A program made the translations under genes and the position numbers. From a bacterium (GTDB lineage Bacteria; Vulcanimicrobiota; Vulcanimicrobiia; Vulcanimicrobiales; Vulcanimicrobiaceae), in assembly GCA_021832345.1 (NCBI GenBank), contig JAKBKY010000004.1:164857-228856 (forward strand): a stretch of 64,000 nucleotides of DNA. The letters run 5' to 3'. Positions 46,996 through 55,276 of this stretch are shown piece after piece; the first letter of the stretch is position 1; each line of letters begins with the position of its first letter. Below the pieces are notes generated by a model. The model had not been told where the DNA came from. It saw nothing but the letters and a program-made list of their open reading frames with translations, and ran no database searches.

Positions 46996-48897
46996 CTAGC
47001 GCACGACGCGGCTCTGCAGCGTGAGGAAGGTCTCGATGCAGAGCCGTAGGGATGTCAGCGCGGATTCGCCCAGCGTGCTCTCCCACGCCACCTTCGCGCA
47101 GCGCAGACCTTCATCTTCATACCAGAACTGCGCCCGCATCTTCGGGATATCCAGTTGCAACGTGTCGATCGGCCCATCGGCGGCCGGATCGATTCGCAGC
47201 GTCGCCTGGAAAACATCGCGTAACGTGGTCCGGAGAATCTGCAGGCGCGATCCGGCATCGGGTGCGTCGATCATTCCCTGCGTCGCGGCTATCAGGCTGA
47301 TGACGCGGACGGCCGGGAAGACATGGGGCTCGGCAGGCGAGATGCGCTGCGCATCCCGCTCCATCGAGATGATCGCCTCGATGCCGCCCGCCGCGTTCAC
47401 GATCGCCTTCGCATCGAGTTCAATGGTGCCGATGGCCGGATCGCTGGAATCCGTGATCCAGGTGCGCACCTCCTGATGCGCTTGGAGCCGAGCTCGCAGG
47501 TTCACTCCGGCTGCGGAATCGTGTACCTCGAAAAGCTCCTTGAGCCGGTAGCGCCCGCGCGCAAATGCGGCGGCATTCTCATAGGAGACTTCCAACGTGC
47601 CGTCTTCGCCAACCTCATAGATGACGATGCGATACTCCAGGTTGTCCATGGCCGTCATTAAGAGCGCGATCTGATTCTGCGCCTGCTTGCGGAGCGAGAT
47701 GTCGCGCCCGACAGCCAGCCAATGTTTAAACTCGCCACTGGAATCGGTGATCGGCTGCGCGACAAACTCACACCAGACGTCATGCCCGTCCTTCGCGCGA
47801 AGGAGGAGCTCAAGGCTGCTCATGATGCGCTGCTCCATGTTGGCCGCGAGCGTCGCTAGGGCGTTGGGTGAGTTGGTCGGCGCGAGCAACATCGTGTAGG
47901 GGCGACCGTACAGCTCATCGCTGGTGTACCCTGTGAGATGCAAGAGCGCAGGGTTGGCATAACGTATCAGCGGGCCGCCCTCAGAGGCCGGCGTCATGTC
48001 GCTGATCGAGAAGAAATCCACCGCTTCGTCGATGGCTCGCGACAGGAGCCGCAGGTGCTCATTGGTGCTGCGCTGTTCCGTGATATCGGTTGCAATGACC
48101 AGCACGCGCTCGACGTCCCCGTCGGCGGGCAGGGGCCATGCCGCAAGCTCCACCCAGTACGGCGTGCCGTCCGCCCTATGAAGCTGCGCCTCATGCCTCG
48201 CCGTATCGCCGCGGCGGACCCGCGCCAGCACCTCAAGCGCGTGCGCGACATGGCCGGGGTCCTCAAAGAACAGTTCGGGGTTCTGGGAAAACTGCTCGAC
48301 TGAGGCCCCCAACCGCGCGGCCGCCGCCGCATTGATGTATTCGAGCTGCGGGCGACCATTCGGATAACGATGGACAGCGAAACCGTTGGTGGCATGATCG
48401 GCGAAGCGAAAGAAGCCCTGCAAGTCGTGTTCGTCGTGTGCTACGGCGGCACACGCCAGTTGCGTCACTTCAGCCAACACTCCGCCGAGCAGGGTGAGCC
48501 GGCCGATCTGTGCGTCGTCCAGCGTGCGCGCCACCGTATCGATCAGGAGCAACGCTCCCTCGTCGCCGCGCGCGCCGAAAGGCACGACCGCGCACCAGAC
48601 CCACGGCCTCGCTGCATCCCCCAAAAGGGCACGAAGCTGGGCAGCGTCTACCGAGAAAACCGGTTTGCTTGTGGCCCAGGCCTGCAGGAGCAGGGGGCTG
48701 CCCGAGACGACCTCGGGGGCATCGTCGCCGACTGCGGCGCGAATCCGGAGTTCTTGCGCCGACGATGTGACGACCAGCGCCGTGGGGACGGCCGCAAGCG
48801 AGGCGGCCAGCCGGAGCGCCGTGCCGTAAGTGCTTGCCGGCCCGCTTGGCGCAAGCTCAGGCGGTTGCGCCTGCCCCGATCGATCCTGCTCGTTCAT
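46996..48897 (-). CDS. GAF/multi-PAS sensor protein with unrecognised C-terminal domain
   Basis: This 633-residue soluble protein has a GAF-like N-terminus (about 20-150) and PAS domains at about 165-285 ('[20 protein letters not shown]' to 'ATDITEQR') and 290-415 ('[20 protein letters not shown]' to '[10 protein letters not shown]'). A third PAS-like region lies at 420-520. The last about 110 residues ('[20 protein letters not shown]' onward) match no output domain I know: there is no histidine kinase, GGDEF, EAL, methyl-accepting or helix-turn-helix motif. It may act by protein contact or as an unknown enzyme. It starts divergent from nothing nearby and lies directly upstream of the S53 pair on the same strand. 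Confidence 0.85.
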   Translation of the reverse strand: MNEQDRSGQAQPPELAPSGPASTYGTALRLAASLAAVPTALVVTSSAQELRIRAAVGDDAPEVVSGSPLLLQAWATSKPVFSVDAAQLRALLGDAARPWVWCAVVPFGARGDEGALLLIDTVARTLDDAQIGRLTLLGGVLAEVTQLACAAVAHDEHDLQGFFRFADHATNGFAVHRYPNGRPQLEYINAAAAARLGASVEQFSQNPELFFEDPGHVAHALEVLARVRRGDTARHEAQLHRADGTPYWVELAAWPLPADGDVERVLVIATDITEQRSTNEHLRLLSRAIDEAVDFFSISDMTPASEGGPLIRYANPALLHLTGYTSDELYGRPYTMLLAPTNSPNALATLAANMEQRIMSSLELLLRAKDGHDVWCEFVAQPITDSSGEFKHWLAVGRDISLRKQAQNQIALLMTAMDNLEYRIVIYEVGEDGTLEVSYENAAAFARGRYRLKELFEVHDSAAGVNLRARLQAHQEVRTWITDSSDPAIGTIELDAKAIVNAAGGIEAIISMERDAQRISPAEPHVFPAVRVISLIAATQGMIDAPDAGSRLQILRTTLRDVFQATLRIDPAADGPIDTLQLDIPKMRAQFWYEDEGLRCAKVAWESTLGESALTSLRLCIETFLTLQSRVVR

Positions 48898-49042
48898 CGC
48901 ACCCCGATGTACTAGAGGGTCGCTTCGTACCCCAGGGCTCGACCGGGGGCCTGATTTTTAACGCTGCCTTCACCGAATCTTTACGATATTAGCCGTACCC
49001 GCGCCGGTGCGATCATGAGCAGTGTCCACGCGGGGCTAGCCT

Positions 49043-49234
49043 CTAGCGGCGAGCAGAACGGTGGGCCAGAAGGGTGTGGATCGCCGAGTGGCTTCCTTTG
49101 TGTTCTTCGCAGTGCTGCTCGTTACAGTTGAACTGCTTGCAGCGCTCACGCGCCAGTGCCGTACACCCCGGTGTCTGGCACTGACGCCGGTCGATGGAGG
49201 TGACCCTCGACCACTTTCGCTTGTGTCTCAACAT
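49043..49234 (-). CDS. Possible small zinc-binding (B-box-like) protein
   Basis: This 63-residue frame has the spacing C-x4-C-x7-C-x4-C-x4-C-x2-H in 'CQTPGCTALARERCKQFNC' followed by 'NEQHCEEHKGSHS'. Ordered Cys/His pairs of this kind look like a treble-clef or B-box zinc site. No ribosome site is seen upstream of the ATG and no neighbour gives context. The regular Cys/His spacing is the only support. Confidence 0.4.
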   Translation of the reverse strand: MLRHKRKWSRVTSIDRRQCQTPGCTALARERCKQFNCNEQHCEEHKGSHSAIHTLLAHRSARR

Positions 49235-49351
49235 CAGAGGAGGCTACCCGGCAGCGGGGTGGGGAAGCGGCGGCGAAGGCATAGATATAACCTTGTTCTA
49301 CGGGTACGGCGATCAACCTACGGATGAACCGCTCCATGTGAACGCGTCGAC

Positions 49352-49741
49352 ATGACGCCGCTCACGGCAGCCGAGGTGCAGAGGCACCACCGCGCCTCCA
49401 GCTATGCAACGCCGCCTTGTTCCGTTGCCGTTTCGCCGAGTTCACGTTCCATGCTCTGCTCCTTAGTTGCGGTGCGTGTGCAGTATGCGTACAAGCCCGG
49501 CGCTCTAGGCCTCGAAGAACTCGCCACAGCGGAGGCTACATGCGTACCGTGCGGAATCGTTGCGGTCGCGTCGGCATCGAATACCTTAGAAGCTCGGGGC
49601 CTGGAACTCTTCGTTGGCCAAGAGATGACCGCGGGCGAGATTGCAACCAAACTGAAGCTGACCGAGGAGAGCGCTCGCTATATCGTCGTCGGGTTAGCGA
49701 CCAGGGGCAAACTTGCCCTCGTCGCCAAGCTCACGACATAA
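49352..49741 (+). CDS. Hypothetical protein with helix-turn-helix-like C-terminus
   Basis: This 129-residue frame ends with 'VGQEMTAGEIATKLKLTEES' then 'ARYIVVGLATRGKLALV', a convincing winged-helix-like pattern. The first 80 residues lack a recognisable fold. It overlaps an antisense ArsR-like fragment at its 3' end, so one of the two frames is probably spurious. Confidence 0.3.
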   Translation: MTPLTAAEVQRHHRASSYATPPCSVAVSPSSRSMLCSLVAVRVQYAYKPGALGLEELATAEATCVPCGIVAVASASNTLEARGLELFVGQEMTAGEIATKLKLTEESARYIVVGLATRGKLALVAKLTT

Positions 49742-49818
49742 TCCAACGCTGCGCCCAAGGCCTCTATGCGGTGCGGGTTTGCCAGAGCCGCCGCAATGCG
49801 CGCGAACTCGCCATACAT
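49678..49818 (-). pseudogene. ArsR-family regulator remnant
   Basis: The frame begins 'MYGEFARIAAALANPHRIEALG', which matches the first helices of ArsR/SmtB repressors (FARxxxALxxPHRLELL). After about 22 residues the similarity ends and the frame closes at 46 codons, with no recognition helix. It looks like the broken 5' end of an ArsR gene. Confidence 0.45.
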
Positions 49819-49944
49819 ATCGAAGGCGGCCGGTTCGCCGAAGTCCAGATCGGCTCCGCAAAGCAAGATGAACGACGGATGAGAAGCTGATGAAGGCTGC
49901 CGAAAACTCAGGAACTTCTCGGGTGAGGCTCCTAGAAGAGAACT

Positions 49945-50493
49945 ATGAATACAAAATCTACGGTGCTCGCGCTCGCCATGGCTGCGATACCGCTTTCGGC
50001 TTTTGCCGCGAGCGCGCCGCCCATGGTACCGATGCACCCCCGTCTGACTCAAACGCAGCGTAAGGAGCTGCACACCGCTCTTAGGACCTTTCGCCGGAAG
50101 TCCGCTGCCCTGCGCGCGCAGACGCGCGCCCAAATACTCGCGGGCATCTCTCCAACGAGCCGCAACGCACTAGCGTCCGTTGTAAGCCAGCTCGCGATCA
50201 CGCCGAAACCCAACCTCTGGGCCGCTGCCAAGCGCTTGGATGCGACCCTATCTCCCACTGACGTACACTCGATCCTCGCTGCCAAGAAGAACCTCCGCAC
50301 CCAAGAGGTAGAACTACGTAAAGCGATGCATGCGCAACTCGTAGCAGAACTGCCCGCCATGCCGACGCCCCCGATGCACGCCCCAGCCAAGCGCAAGTGG
50401 GCGATGCATCGCCACGCGCCAAACGCGGGCATGATTCTCTTGAGAACCTCGCTTGCTCCGCTACTCGGCATGCATTGGATGGGACGCCGCTAG
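49945..50493 (+). CDS. Small secreted helical protein (Spy/CpxP-like character)
   Basis: This 182-residue protein has a signal peptide (MNTKSTVLALAMAAIPLSAFAA) and a helical mature region. It contains 'LTQTQRKELHTALRTFRRKS' and 'LRTQEVELRKAMHAQL', with Met/Pro/His-rich patches near both ends ('PPMVPMHPR', 'KRKWAMHRHAPNAGM'). The LTxxQ-like helix suggests a periplasmic chaperone or metal-binding role similar to Spy/CpxP, but no family is certain. AGAAGAG precedes the ATG. Confidence 0.65.
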   Translation: MNTKSTVLALAMAAIPLSAFAASAPPMVPMHPRLTQTQRKELHTALRTFRRKSAALRAQTRAQILAGISPTSRNALASVVSQLAITPKPNLWAAAKRLDATLSPTDVHSILAAKKNLRTQEVELRKAMHAQLVAELPAMPTPPMHAPAKRKWAMHRHAPNAGMILLRTSLAPLLGMHWMGRR

Positions 50494-50559
50494 TCGCCGT
50501 ACAGGATCACGATGCCGCCGCCGGGCTTGGCGACGGCATCACGCGTTTCGCGGTCTGCT

Positions 50560-50914
50560 TCAAGGAAAGAGTTGTGTGCCCGCGATCCTTCCGGCGGCAT
50601 CGAGCCAGATTGCAAAGGTCGGCGTCGAGCCGTTGGCCAGCTCCAGCCGATAGCGATACATCGTGATGCCATTGCCAAGCATCTGCTTGCCCAGGTAGAT
50701 CCATTCATGCGGCGTTCCATACGCCCGGACGCCCGCGCTTAGTTGCGCAATAAACGCCGGCGTGAGATGCGTACAGGGTGGAGTAGTTCATAAAACCGTG
50801 CGCGTCCATGTTGGTCGCATCTTCCGCTGGTACGGCGTTAAGAACCGCAGTGCGCTGATGGCGAGGGCCACTGCCGCGATCGGTCAGTAGCGCCCGCGCG
50901 GCAAGCCTGCTCTT
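50560..50914 (-). pseudogene. Frameshifted remnant of a secreted-protein gene
   Basis: Two minus-strand frames join into one plausible protein. The first runs from about 50914 with 'AVLNAVPAEDATNMDAHGF' and 'MNYSTLY'. After a shift near 50775 the second continues 'LTPAFIAQLSAGVRAYGTP', 'WIYLGKQMLGNGITMYRY', 'WLDAAGRIAGTQLFP' and stops at 50560. The second half resembles the small C-terminal domain found after serine-hydrolase domains in related bacteria ('...GKQ...G...YR...DxxGKIAG...'). No start or complete domain remains, so it is a gene remnant. The family call is tentative. Confidence 0.5.
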
Positions 50915-50921
50915 CTCCCGC

Positions 50922-51698
50922 CTAGAGACTGCCCGACTGGCGGCTCATGCCGCCGTCCACCACAAAGGTTGATCCGGTGCAGTAACTGGCCGCATCCGAC
51001 GCCAGAAACGCCACCATCTCCGCGATCTCTTCAGGCTTGGCCATTCGGCCAAGCGGAATCTCCGCATCGAGCGCATGCAGCGCCGTGGGATCTTGCTCCA
51101 CCTGCGCGTCGATCGGCGTCCATACCCCACCCGGTGCGACGTTGTTCACCAGGATACCGTGCGGCGCGAGTTCTACGGCGATCGTGCGCATCAACATGCG
51201 TAGGCCGCCCTTGCTTGCGCAGTACGGCGCGTTGGTCGGCATCGTCACATCTTCGTGAATCGAGGAGATGTTGATGATGCGTCCGCCGCCGCCCTGTTTG
51301 ACCATCTGCCGCGCCGCCGCTTGGCTGCAGAGCCACGGGCCGGTCAGGTTCACCGCGATGACGGCGTTCCACACCGAGAGCGGCATCTCCAGAAACGGAT
51401 GCTTCTCCTCGATCCCGGCATTGTTCACCAGCACGTCGAGCCGAGCGTAGGTTGCAACCGTCTGCGTCACCAGCTTCGCGACATCGCCTTCGTTGCCGAT
51501 GTCGGCTTCGATCGCCGTCGCCTTGCCGCCGCTCTTGGTCATCGCGGCAACCAGCGCGTTTGCCGGCGCTGCATTACCGACGTAATCGACGACGACGCTC
51601 GCGCCTCGGCTTGCAAAGTCTTGTGCGATGGCGCTCCCAATGCCGGTCGCCGCGCCGGTCACGATCGCGACCTTTCCATCCAGACGTAGATTACTCAC
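50922..51698 (-). CDS. Short-chain dehydrogenase, glucose/sugar 1-dehydrogenase-like
   Basis: This 258-residue NAD(P)-dependent SDR has TGAATGIGSAIA (cofactor loop), 'DVLVNNAGIEEKHPFLEM', catalytic 'NISSIHED...YCASKGG', and C-terminal 'STFVVDGGMSRQSGSL'. The 'NNAGIEEKHPFLE' and 'SIHEDVTMPTNAPYCASKGG' blocks are close to glucose 1-dehydrogenases. It would oxidise glucose released by the upstream glucoamylase. The GTG start overlaps the GH15 stop by 4 bases (GTGA). It is the last gene of the GMC-MFS-GH15-SDR operon. Confidence 0.88.
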   Translation of the reverse strand: MSNLRLDGKVAIVTGAATGIGSAIAQDFASRGASVVVDYVGNAAPANALVAAMTKSGGKATAIEADIGNEGDVAKLVTQTVATYARLDVLVNNAGIEEKHPFLEMPLSVWNAVIAVNLTGPWLCSQAAARQMVKQGGGGRIINISSIHEDVTMPTNAPYCASKGGLRMLMRTIAVELAPHGILVNNVAPGGVWTPIDAQVEQDPTALHALDAEIPLGRMAKPEEIAEMVAFLASDAASYCTGSTFVVDGGMSRQSGSL

Positions 51699-54049
51699 GC
51701 TACTACCACCTCGAAGTTCCTGCCTTCCCAATTGTTGGTGTCGATCCAATAGAACGTAAAGATCGCACGAGCCGACGCCTTGAGCCGGCTCGTCGGAAGA
51801 TCGGCAATGTATATGCCCAGCCCCGTATCGACGGTATCGCAATCGGTGAACGTCTTCCAATCGTCGGTCGTGTACCGAATGCGCGCCGGCGCTTTGACCT
51901 CCAGGCGCAGTTGCTTGCCGGCGGTGAGTGTCGAGCGGGGATGCTGGAAACGCCAGCTCCGGCGAGGCGAGTCAGGGATGCGGCCTCCGTAGCGCTCCCA
52001 CACGGCGTTGGGGCGATCGAAGGCATGCCCGAGCACGCCGCTGGCGCAGAGTTTGATGAACTCCGAGTGCGCCCAGACGAGCGGATTGGCGCTGCCGCTC
52101 GGACGCCCCGGATAGAGGCCGCGCTCGGGAATGGGATCCGTATCCCACACCTGCTCCGGAATCATACCGCCGGTACTGCTCATCGCCATCATCGCGCTCA
52201 CGTAGGGCGCGATGCTCTCCCCGGCAGCACACGCATAGTGCCCGCGCTCGCCGGCCAACAACGGCCAGGCGCGCCCGATTCCCGTGCCGTCGAACGGCGC
52301 GCCGTCGGCGTGCTCGCCGTAGCCGTCGCCGGGATAGCGATGCCATGCGGCACCGCTCGGCGTCTCGACCTTCAGCAGGCCGTCGGCCACCTTCACCGTC
52401 TGTTGAATATGCGCATCGTCCGGGCTGCGCAAACCCATGCGCACGAGCTGGAGAAACTCGAGGCCAACCATCTGCACGGCGGAGGCGCTATCACTGCCGG
52501 CCGGACGATTCTTGATCGGCACCGTTCCGCGCACCGCCGAGCGCAGATCGAGCGCTGCGGGCGGCGTCGTGCGCACGTAGTAGCCCGTCACCGAGAAGCG
52601 CTTCGCCAGGTCGCCGCCGCGAACGAAGGTCCAGGCTTCAACCTGCGCGTTCCACATATCGGCCAGCTCCAGCGCATAGGCGCTCGCCTTCGCTTCGAGA
52701 AACGGCGCCGCGCAGACGAGCGCCGAGATACAGACCGCGAGCGTGAACGGGTTGAGCCCCGCGTCCTCCTCCCAGCGGTCTTGCTGCGTGATCGGGCCTT
52801 CACGGGCGATATAGCTCGCGGCCAAGCGCACCATCTCGGCGACCTCGCAGCCGTCCAGACCGTCGCGTTCGGCGAGCGCCGAAGCGAGAAGAATTGGAAA
52901 GCCCGCTTCATCGAGCTGAATACCGCGCCAGAACGGCTCGCCGCGCAGCCACTGATTCTGGTACCAGTGCCCATCCGACGTCTGTGTGCTCACCACGTAC
53001 TTGAGAATCGCGCGCGCATCGTCGTGACTGCCGACAGCGAGTAACCCCATCGCCGTCTCCACGAGATCTCGCGTCCAGACCAGATGGTAACCGCCGCTGT
53101 TACTGGTACTCTGCCCCCAGGGCGTCGACAAGCTGGCAACCGTCGCGCCGTGAAAGACTTTGTCTTCGTGCACCTTCAAGACCATCGCAGAGATATCGAC
53201 TTCCGCCTGCACCGCATCGTCCAGCGTGTCGATCCATTCGCTGCGCGCGCGCGCCGCTTGATGCCAGCTCTGCCACGCTTCGATCTGGCTCGACCACGCT
53301 TGATCGAAGGGCCCGACCAGGCTTGCATGGGCGTGGGTTCCGGCGCCGATCGGCGTGGAACCGAAGCCGAGCGCCAGGCGAACGTGCGCCGGCAGCTCCG
53401 CCATCAATGCGACGTTGCCGGGCCCCGCCGACGAGTAGCTCCAACGCATCGCACCGTTGCGATTGAAATCTTGCCAGCCGTCGCTCGTGCCGACGTATCC
53501 GCAACTGCCACGCAGGATCGCATCCTTTCCGTCTTCATCCGAAGCGAGCAGCGCCAAGGCATACCCTTCGCGCTGCGCGTACAGGGCGGTGTGCGCCGCG
53601 TGCCGCCCGGTCCACGCATAGTTATCGCTCCCACCATCACCCAGATGCGGAGCGAGCAACGCATAGAGCGAGAGACCCTCCCCCGTGAGGCGCGCGTCGA
53701 TCAGTAAGGTATCGCGATACGGATCGGGCGTCACCCGCAAGAGCAGGTGAAATCGCTTGTGCGTGTGCTCGATGGTGAACGCCGGGATGCCGGGCTCCGG
53801 GCTACGCACCGTATAGGAGTTCTCGCGCTTGACCTCCACCCAGAAGCCCTTGCCGTCGGCCACGATAAATCCGAAGTCGCGCGTCTGCGGAATGTCGACA
53901 TGCGGATAGAATATTTCGTTCAGAATACCGTAGCCGACGGTGAACCAGAGCCGGGACGGGCCTAAGCTCGTGCCGACCGTATCCTTCGCGCTACTCGCCC
54001 AGGTCGGCCCACCGCCTGGTGCGCCCGGTGCGTCAAGGAAGTTTCCCAT
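51695..54049 (-). CDS. GH15 glucoamylase/glucodextranase
   Basis: This 784-residue protein has an N-terminal supersandwich domain ('APGAPGGGPTWASSAKDTVGTS') and an (alpha/alpha)6 GH15 barrel with 'GGYHLVWTRDLVETAMGLLA'. The general acid lies in 'QDRWEEDAGLNP' (about residue 426) and the general base in 'RAWPLLAGERGHYACAAG' (about 601). A C-terminal beta domain follows. It releases beta-glucose from alpha-1,4 or alpha-1,6 glucans. No signal peptide is evident, so it is probably cytosolic and acts on glycogen or imported oligosaccharides. It is 27 bases after the MFS gene and coupled to the SDR. Confidence 0.93.
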   Translation of the reverse strand: MGNFLDAPGAPGGGPTWASSAKDTVGTSLGPSRLWFTVGYGILNEIFYPHVDIPQTRDFGFIVADGKGFWVEVKRENSYTVRSPEPGIPAFTIEHTHKRFHLLLRVTPDPYRDTLLIDARLTGEGLSLYALLAPHLGDGGSDNYAWTGRHAAHTALYAQREGYALALLASDEDGKDAILRGSCGYVGTSDGWQDFNRNGAMRWSYSSAGPGNVALMAELPAHVRLALGFGSTPIGAGTHAHASLVGPFDQAWSSQIEAWQSWHQAARARSEWIDTLDDAVQAEVDISAMVLKVHEDKVFHGATVASLSTPWGQSTSNSGGYHLVWTRDLVETAMGLLAVGSHDDARAILKYVVSTQTSDGHWYQNQWLRGEPFWRGIQLDEAGFPILLASALAERDGLDGCEVAEMVRLAASYIAREGPITQQDRWEEDAGLNPFTLAVCISALVCAAPFLEAKASAYALELADMWNAQVEAWTFVRGGDLAKRFSVTGYYVRTTPPAALDLRSAVRGTVPIKNRPAGSDSASAVQMVGLEFLQLVRMGLRSPDDAHIQQTVKVADGLLKVETPSGAAWHRYPGDGYGEHADGAPFDGTGIGRAWPLLAGERGHYACAAGESIAPYVSAMMAMSSTGGMIPEQVWDTDPIPERGLYPGRPSGSANPLVWAHSEFIKLCASGVLGHAFDRPNAVWERYGGRIPDSPRRSWRFQHPRSTLTAGKQLRLEVKAPARIRYTTDDWKTFTDCDTVDTGLGIYIADLPTSRLKASARAIFTFYWIDTNNWEGRNFEVVVA

Positions 54050-54076
54050 ACCAGAATGACCCTTTCTCTGCCGCCG

Positions 54077-55276
54077 CTATGCCGGCGCGACGGCGTTGTG
54101 TTGCTTCGTTCGGAGGATCCACCACGCTGCCGGAAACAGCAGCACGCCCCAGAGCGCGGAGGTTCGGTAGATGGCGCCGAGCGTGAGCACGTGCGCGCTC
54201 TGCAGCGGGCCCAGCGCGTAGGATCCGATACCCTCGCCTGCCATGAGGGCGGCCACGAGCAGCCCTGAGGCCGCCGCCCGTTGCGCGGGGTTCTCTTCGA
54301 TCGCGAACGCCATGCTAAACGGAAAGAAGTAGCTGCACGCGACTCCGGCCAGAGCGAAGAGAAGAATCAGCGCGCCCGCGCCGTGCATCAGCGGCACGGT
54401 AACGAACACGAGCGCAATGGCCAGCGGTGAGTACGCGTAGATACGTTTTGGCGGCAGCCACTTCGTCGCAGAGCCGAATCCGATACGGGCAAGGGTCATC
54501 GCGCCCCAGAACGCGGAGAGCGCGAAGGCGCCCTGCGCGGCGGTGCCGCCGCGATCGGTATGCACGAAGATACTCGCCCAACTCCCAAACGTGCCCTCGC
54601 AGATCGCATAGATCACCACGATCCCCGCATACCACCAGAGGCGCGCCGGCATGCGCGCCGCCGAAGCGGTTCGTGCGGCCGTTCCCGGAACCTCACTCAG
54701 GCTGCCGGAGAGCGCCGCTGCACCCACAAAAACGAGCAAGAGCGCCACCGGCCACGCCCACCATGCCGTGTGCGCCGTGACGGCGGCCAAGATGAGCGGC
54801 GAGATCGCCGTTCCGCCGCCGATCACCGCGTTGAGCACGGTGACCGCAGCCGATGCGCCGGCCGGAAAAAGCAGGGTGGCGGCATCGTTGACGGCGGCCA
54901 GCGTCAAGCCGAATCCGGCTCCCAAGCACGCCGTTTCAAGCAGGAAGAGCGCAAACGTCACGACGCTGCCCCCCGCCAACGCTCCGGTGATGAGAAAGGC
55001 GAGGGCGGCGATGTTGGCGAGCAGACCAAAACGCAAGAGCCCAACCAAGCCGAAGCGTTGCGCAATACGACCGGCGAGAACGGCGCCGATGAGCGCGCCC
55101 AGCGTTTCAGGAAGAAACAACGTTCCGTACGAGGCGTTGGAGAGCCCATAGGGTGCCGTTTTGAGGATCGTCCCGAGTGCGGGAATCAGCACAAAGGCGC
55201 AGCCTTGAGCGAAGCCCGCTGCGTAGATGGTGAAGGTCGCCGGGAGCGGCGCGCTACGCCGGGATGTCGCCGGCAC
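54077..55276 (-). CDS. MFS transporter
   Basis: This 399-residue, 12-helix permease has 'AQGCAFVLIPALGTIL' in helix 1, 'LPETLGALIGAVLAGRIAQRFG' (motif A region) and 'SYFFPFSMAFAIEENPAQRAAASGLLVAALMAGEGIGSY' in the C-half. The subfamily resembles sugar or metabolite transporters (FucP/YfkF-like), but I cannot fix the substrate. It overlaps the GMC gene stop by 23 bases, so it belongs to the carbohydrate operon and probably imports or exports a sugar or sugar acid used by its neighbours. Confidence 0.87.
   Translation of the reverse strand: MPATSRRSAPLPATFTIYAAGFAQGCAFVLIPALGTILKTAPYGLSNASYGTLFLPETLGALIGAVLAGRIAQRFGLVGLLRFGLLANIAALAFLITGALAGGSVVTFALFLLETACLGAGFGLTLAAVNDAATLLFPAGASAAVTVLNAVIGGGTAISPLILAAVTAHTAWWAWPVALLLVFVGAAALSGSLSEVPGTAARTASAARMPARLWWYAGIVVIYAICEGTFGSWASIFVHTDRGGTAAQGAFALSAFWGAMTLARIGFGSATKWLPPKRIYAYSPLAIALVFVTVPLMHGAGALILLFALAGVACSYFFPFSMAFAIEENPAQRAAASGLLVAALMAGEGIGSYALGPLQSAHVLTLGAIYRTSALWGVLLFPAAWWILRTKQHNAVAPA

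Larger units (their letters stand above)
48898..49944. other. Poorly coding region with small candidate ORFs
   Basis: About 1 kb with no confident gene. It contains a 63-residue Cys/His-rich frame on the minus strand (49043-49234), a plus-strand frame 49352-49741 with a helix-turn-helix-like C-terminus, and an ArsR-like fragment on the minus strand (49678-49818). A sequence near 48970-48995 resembles the promoter segment of the S53 leaders. Composition and overlapping frames suggest decayed genes. Confidence 0.5.
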
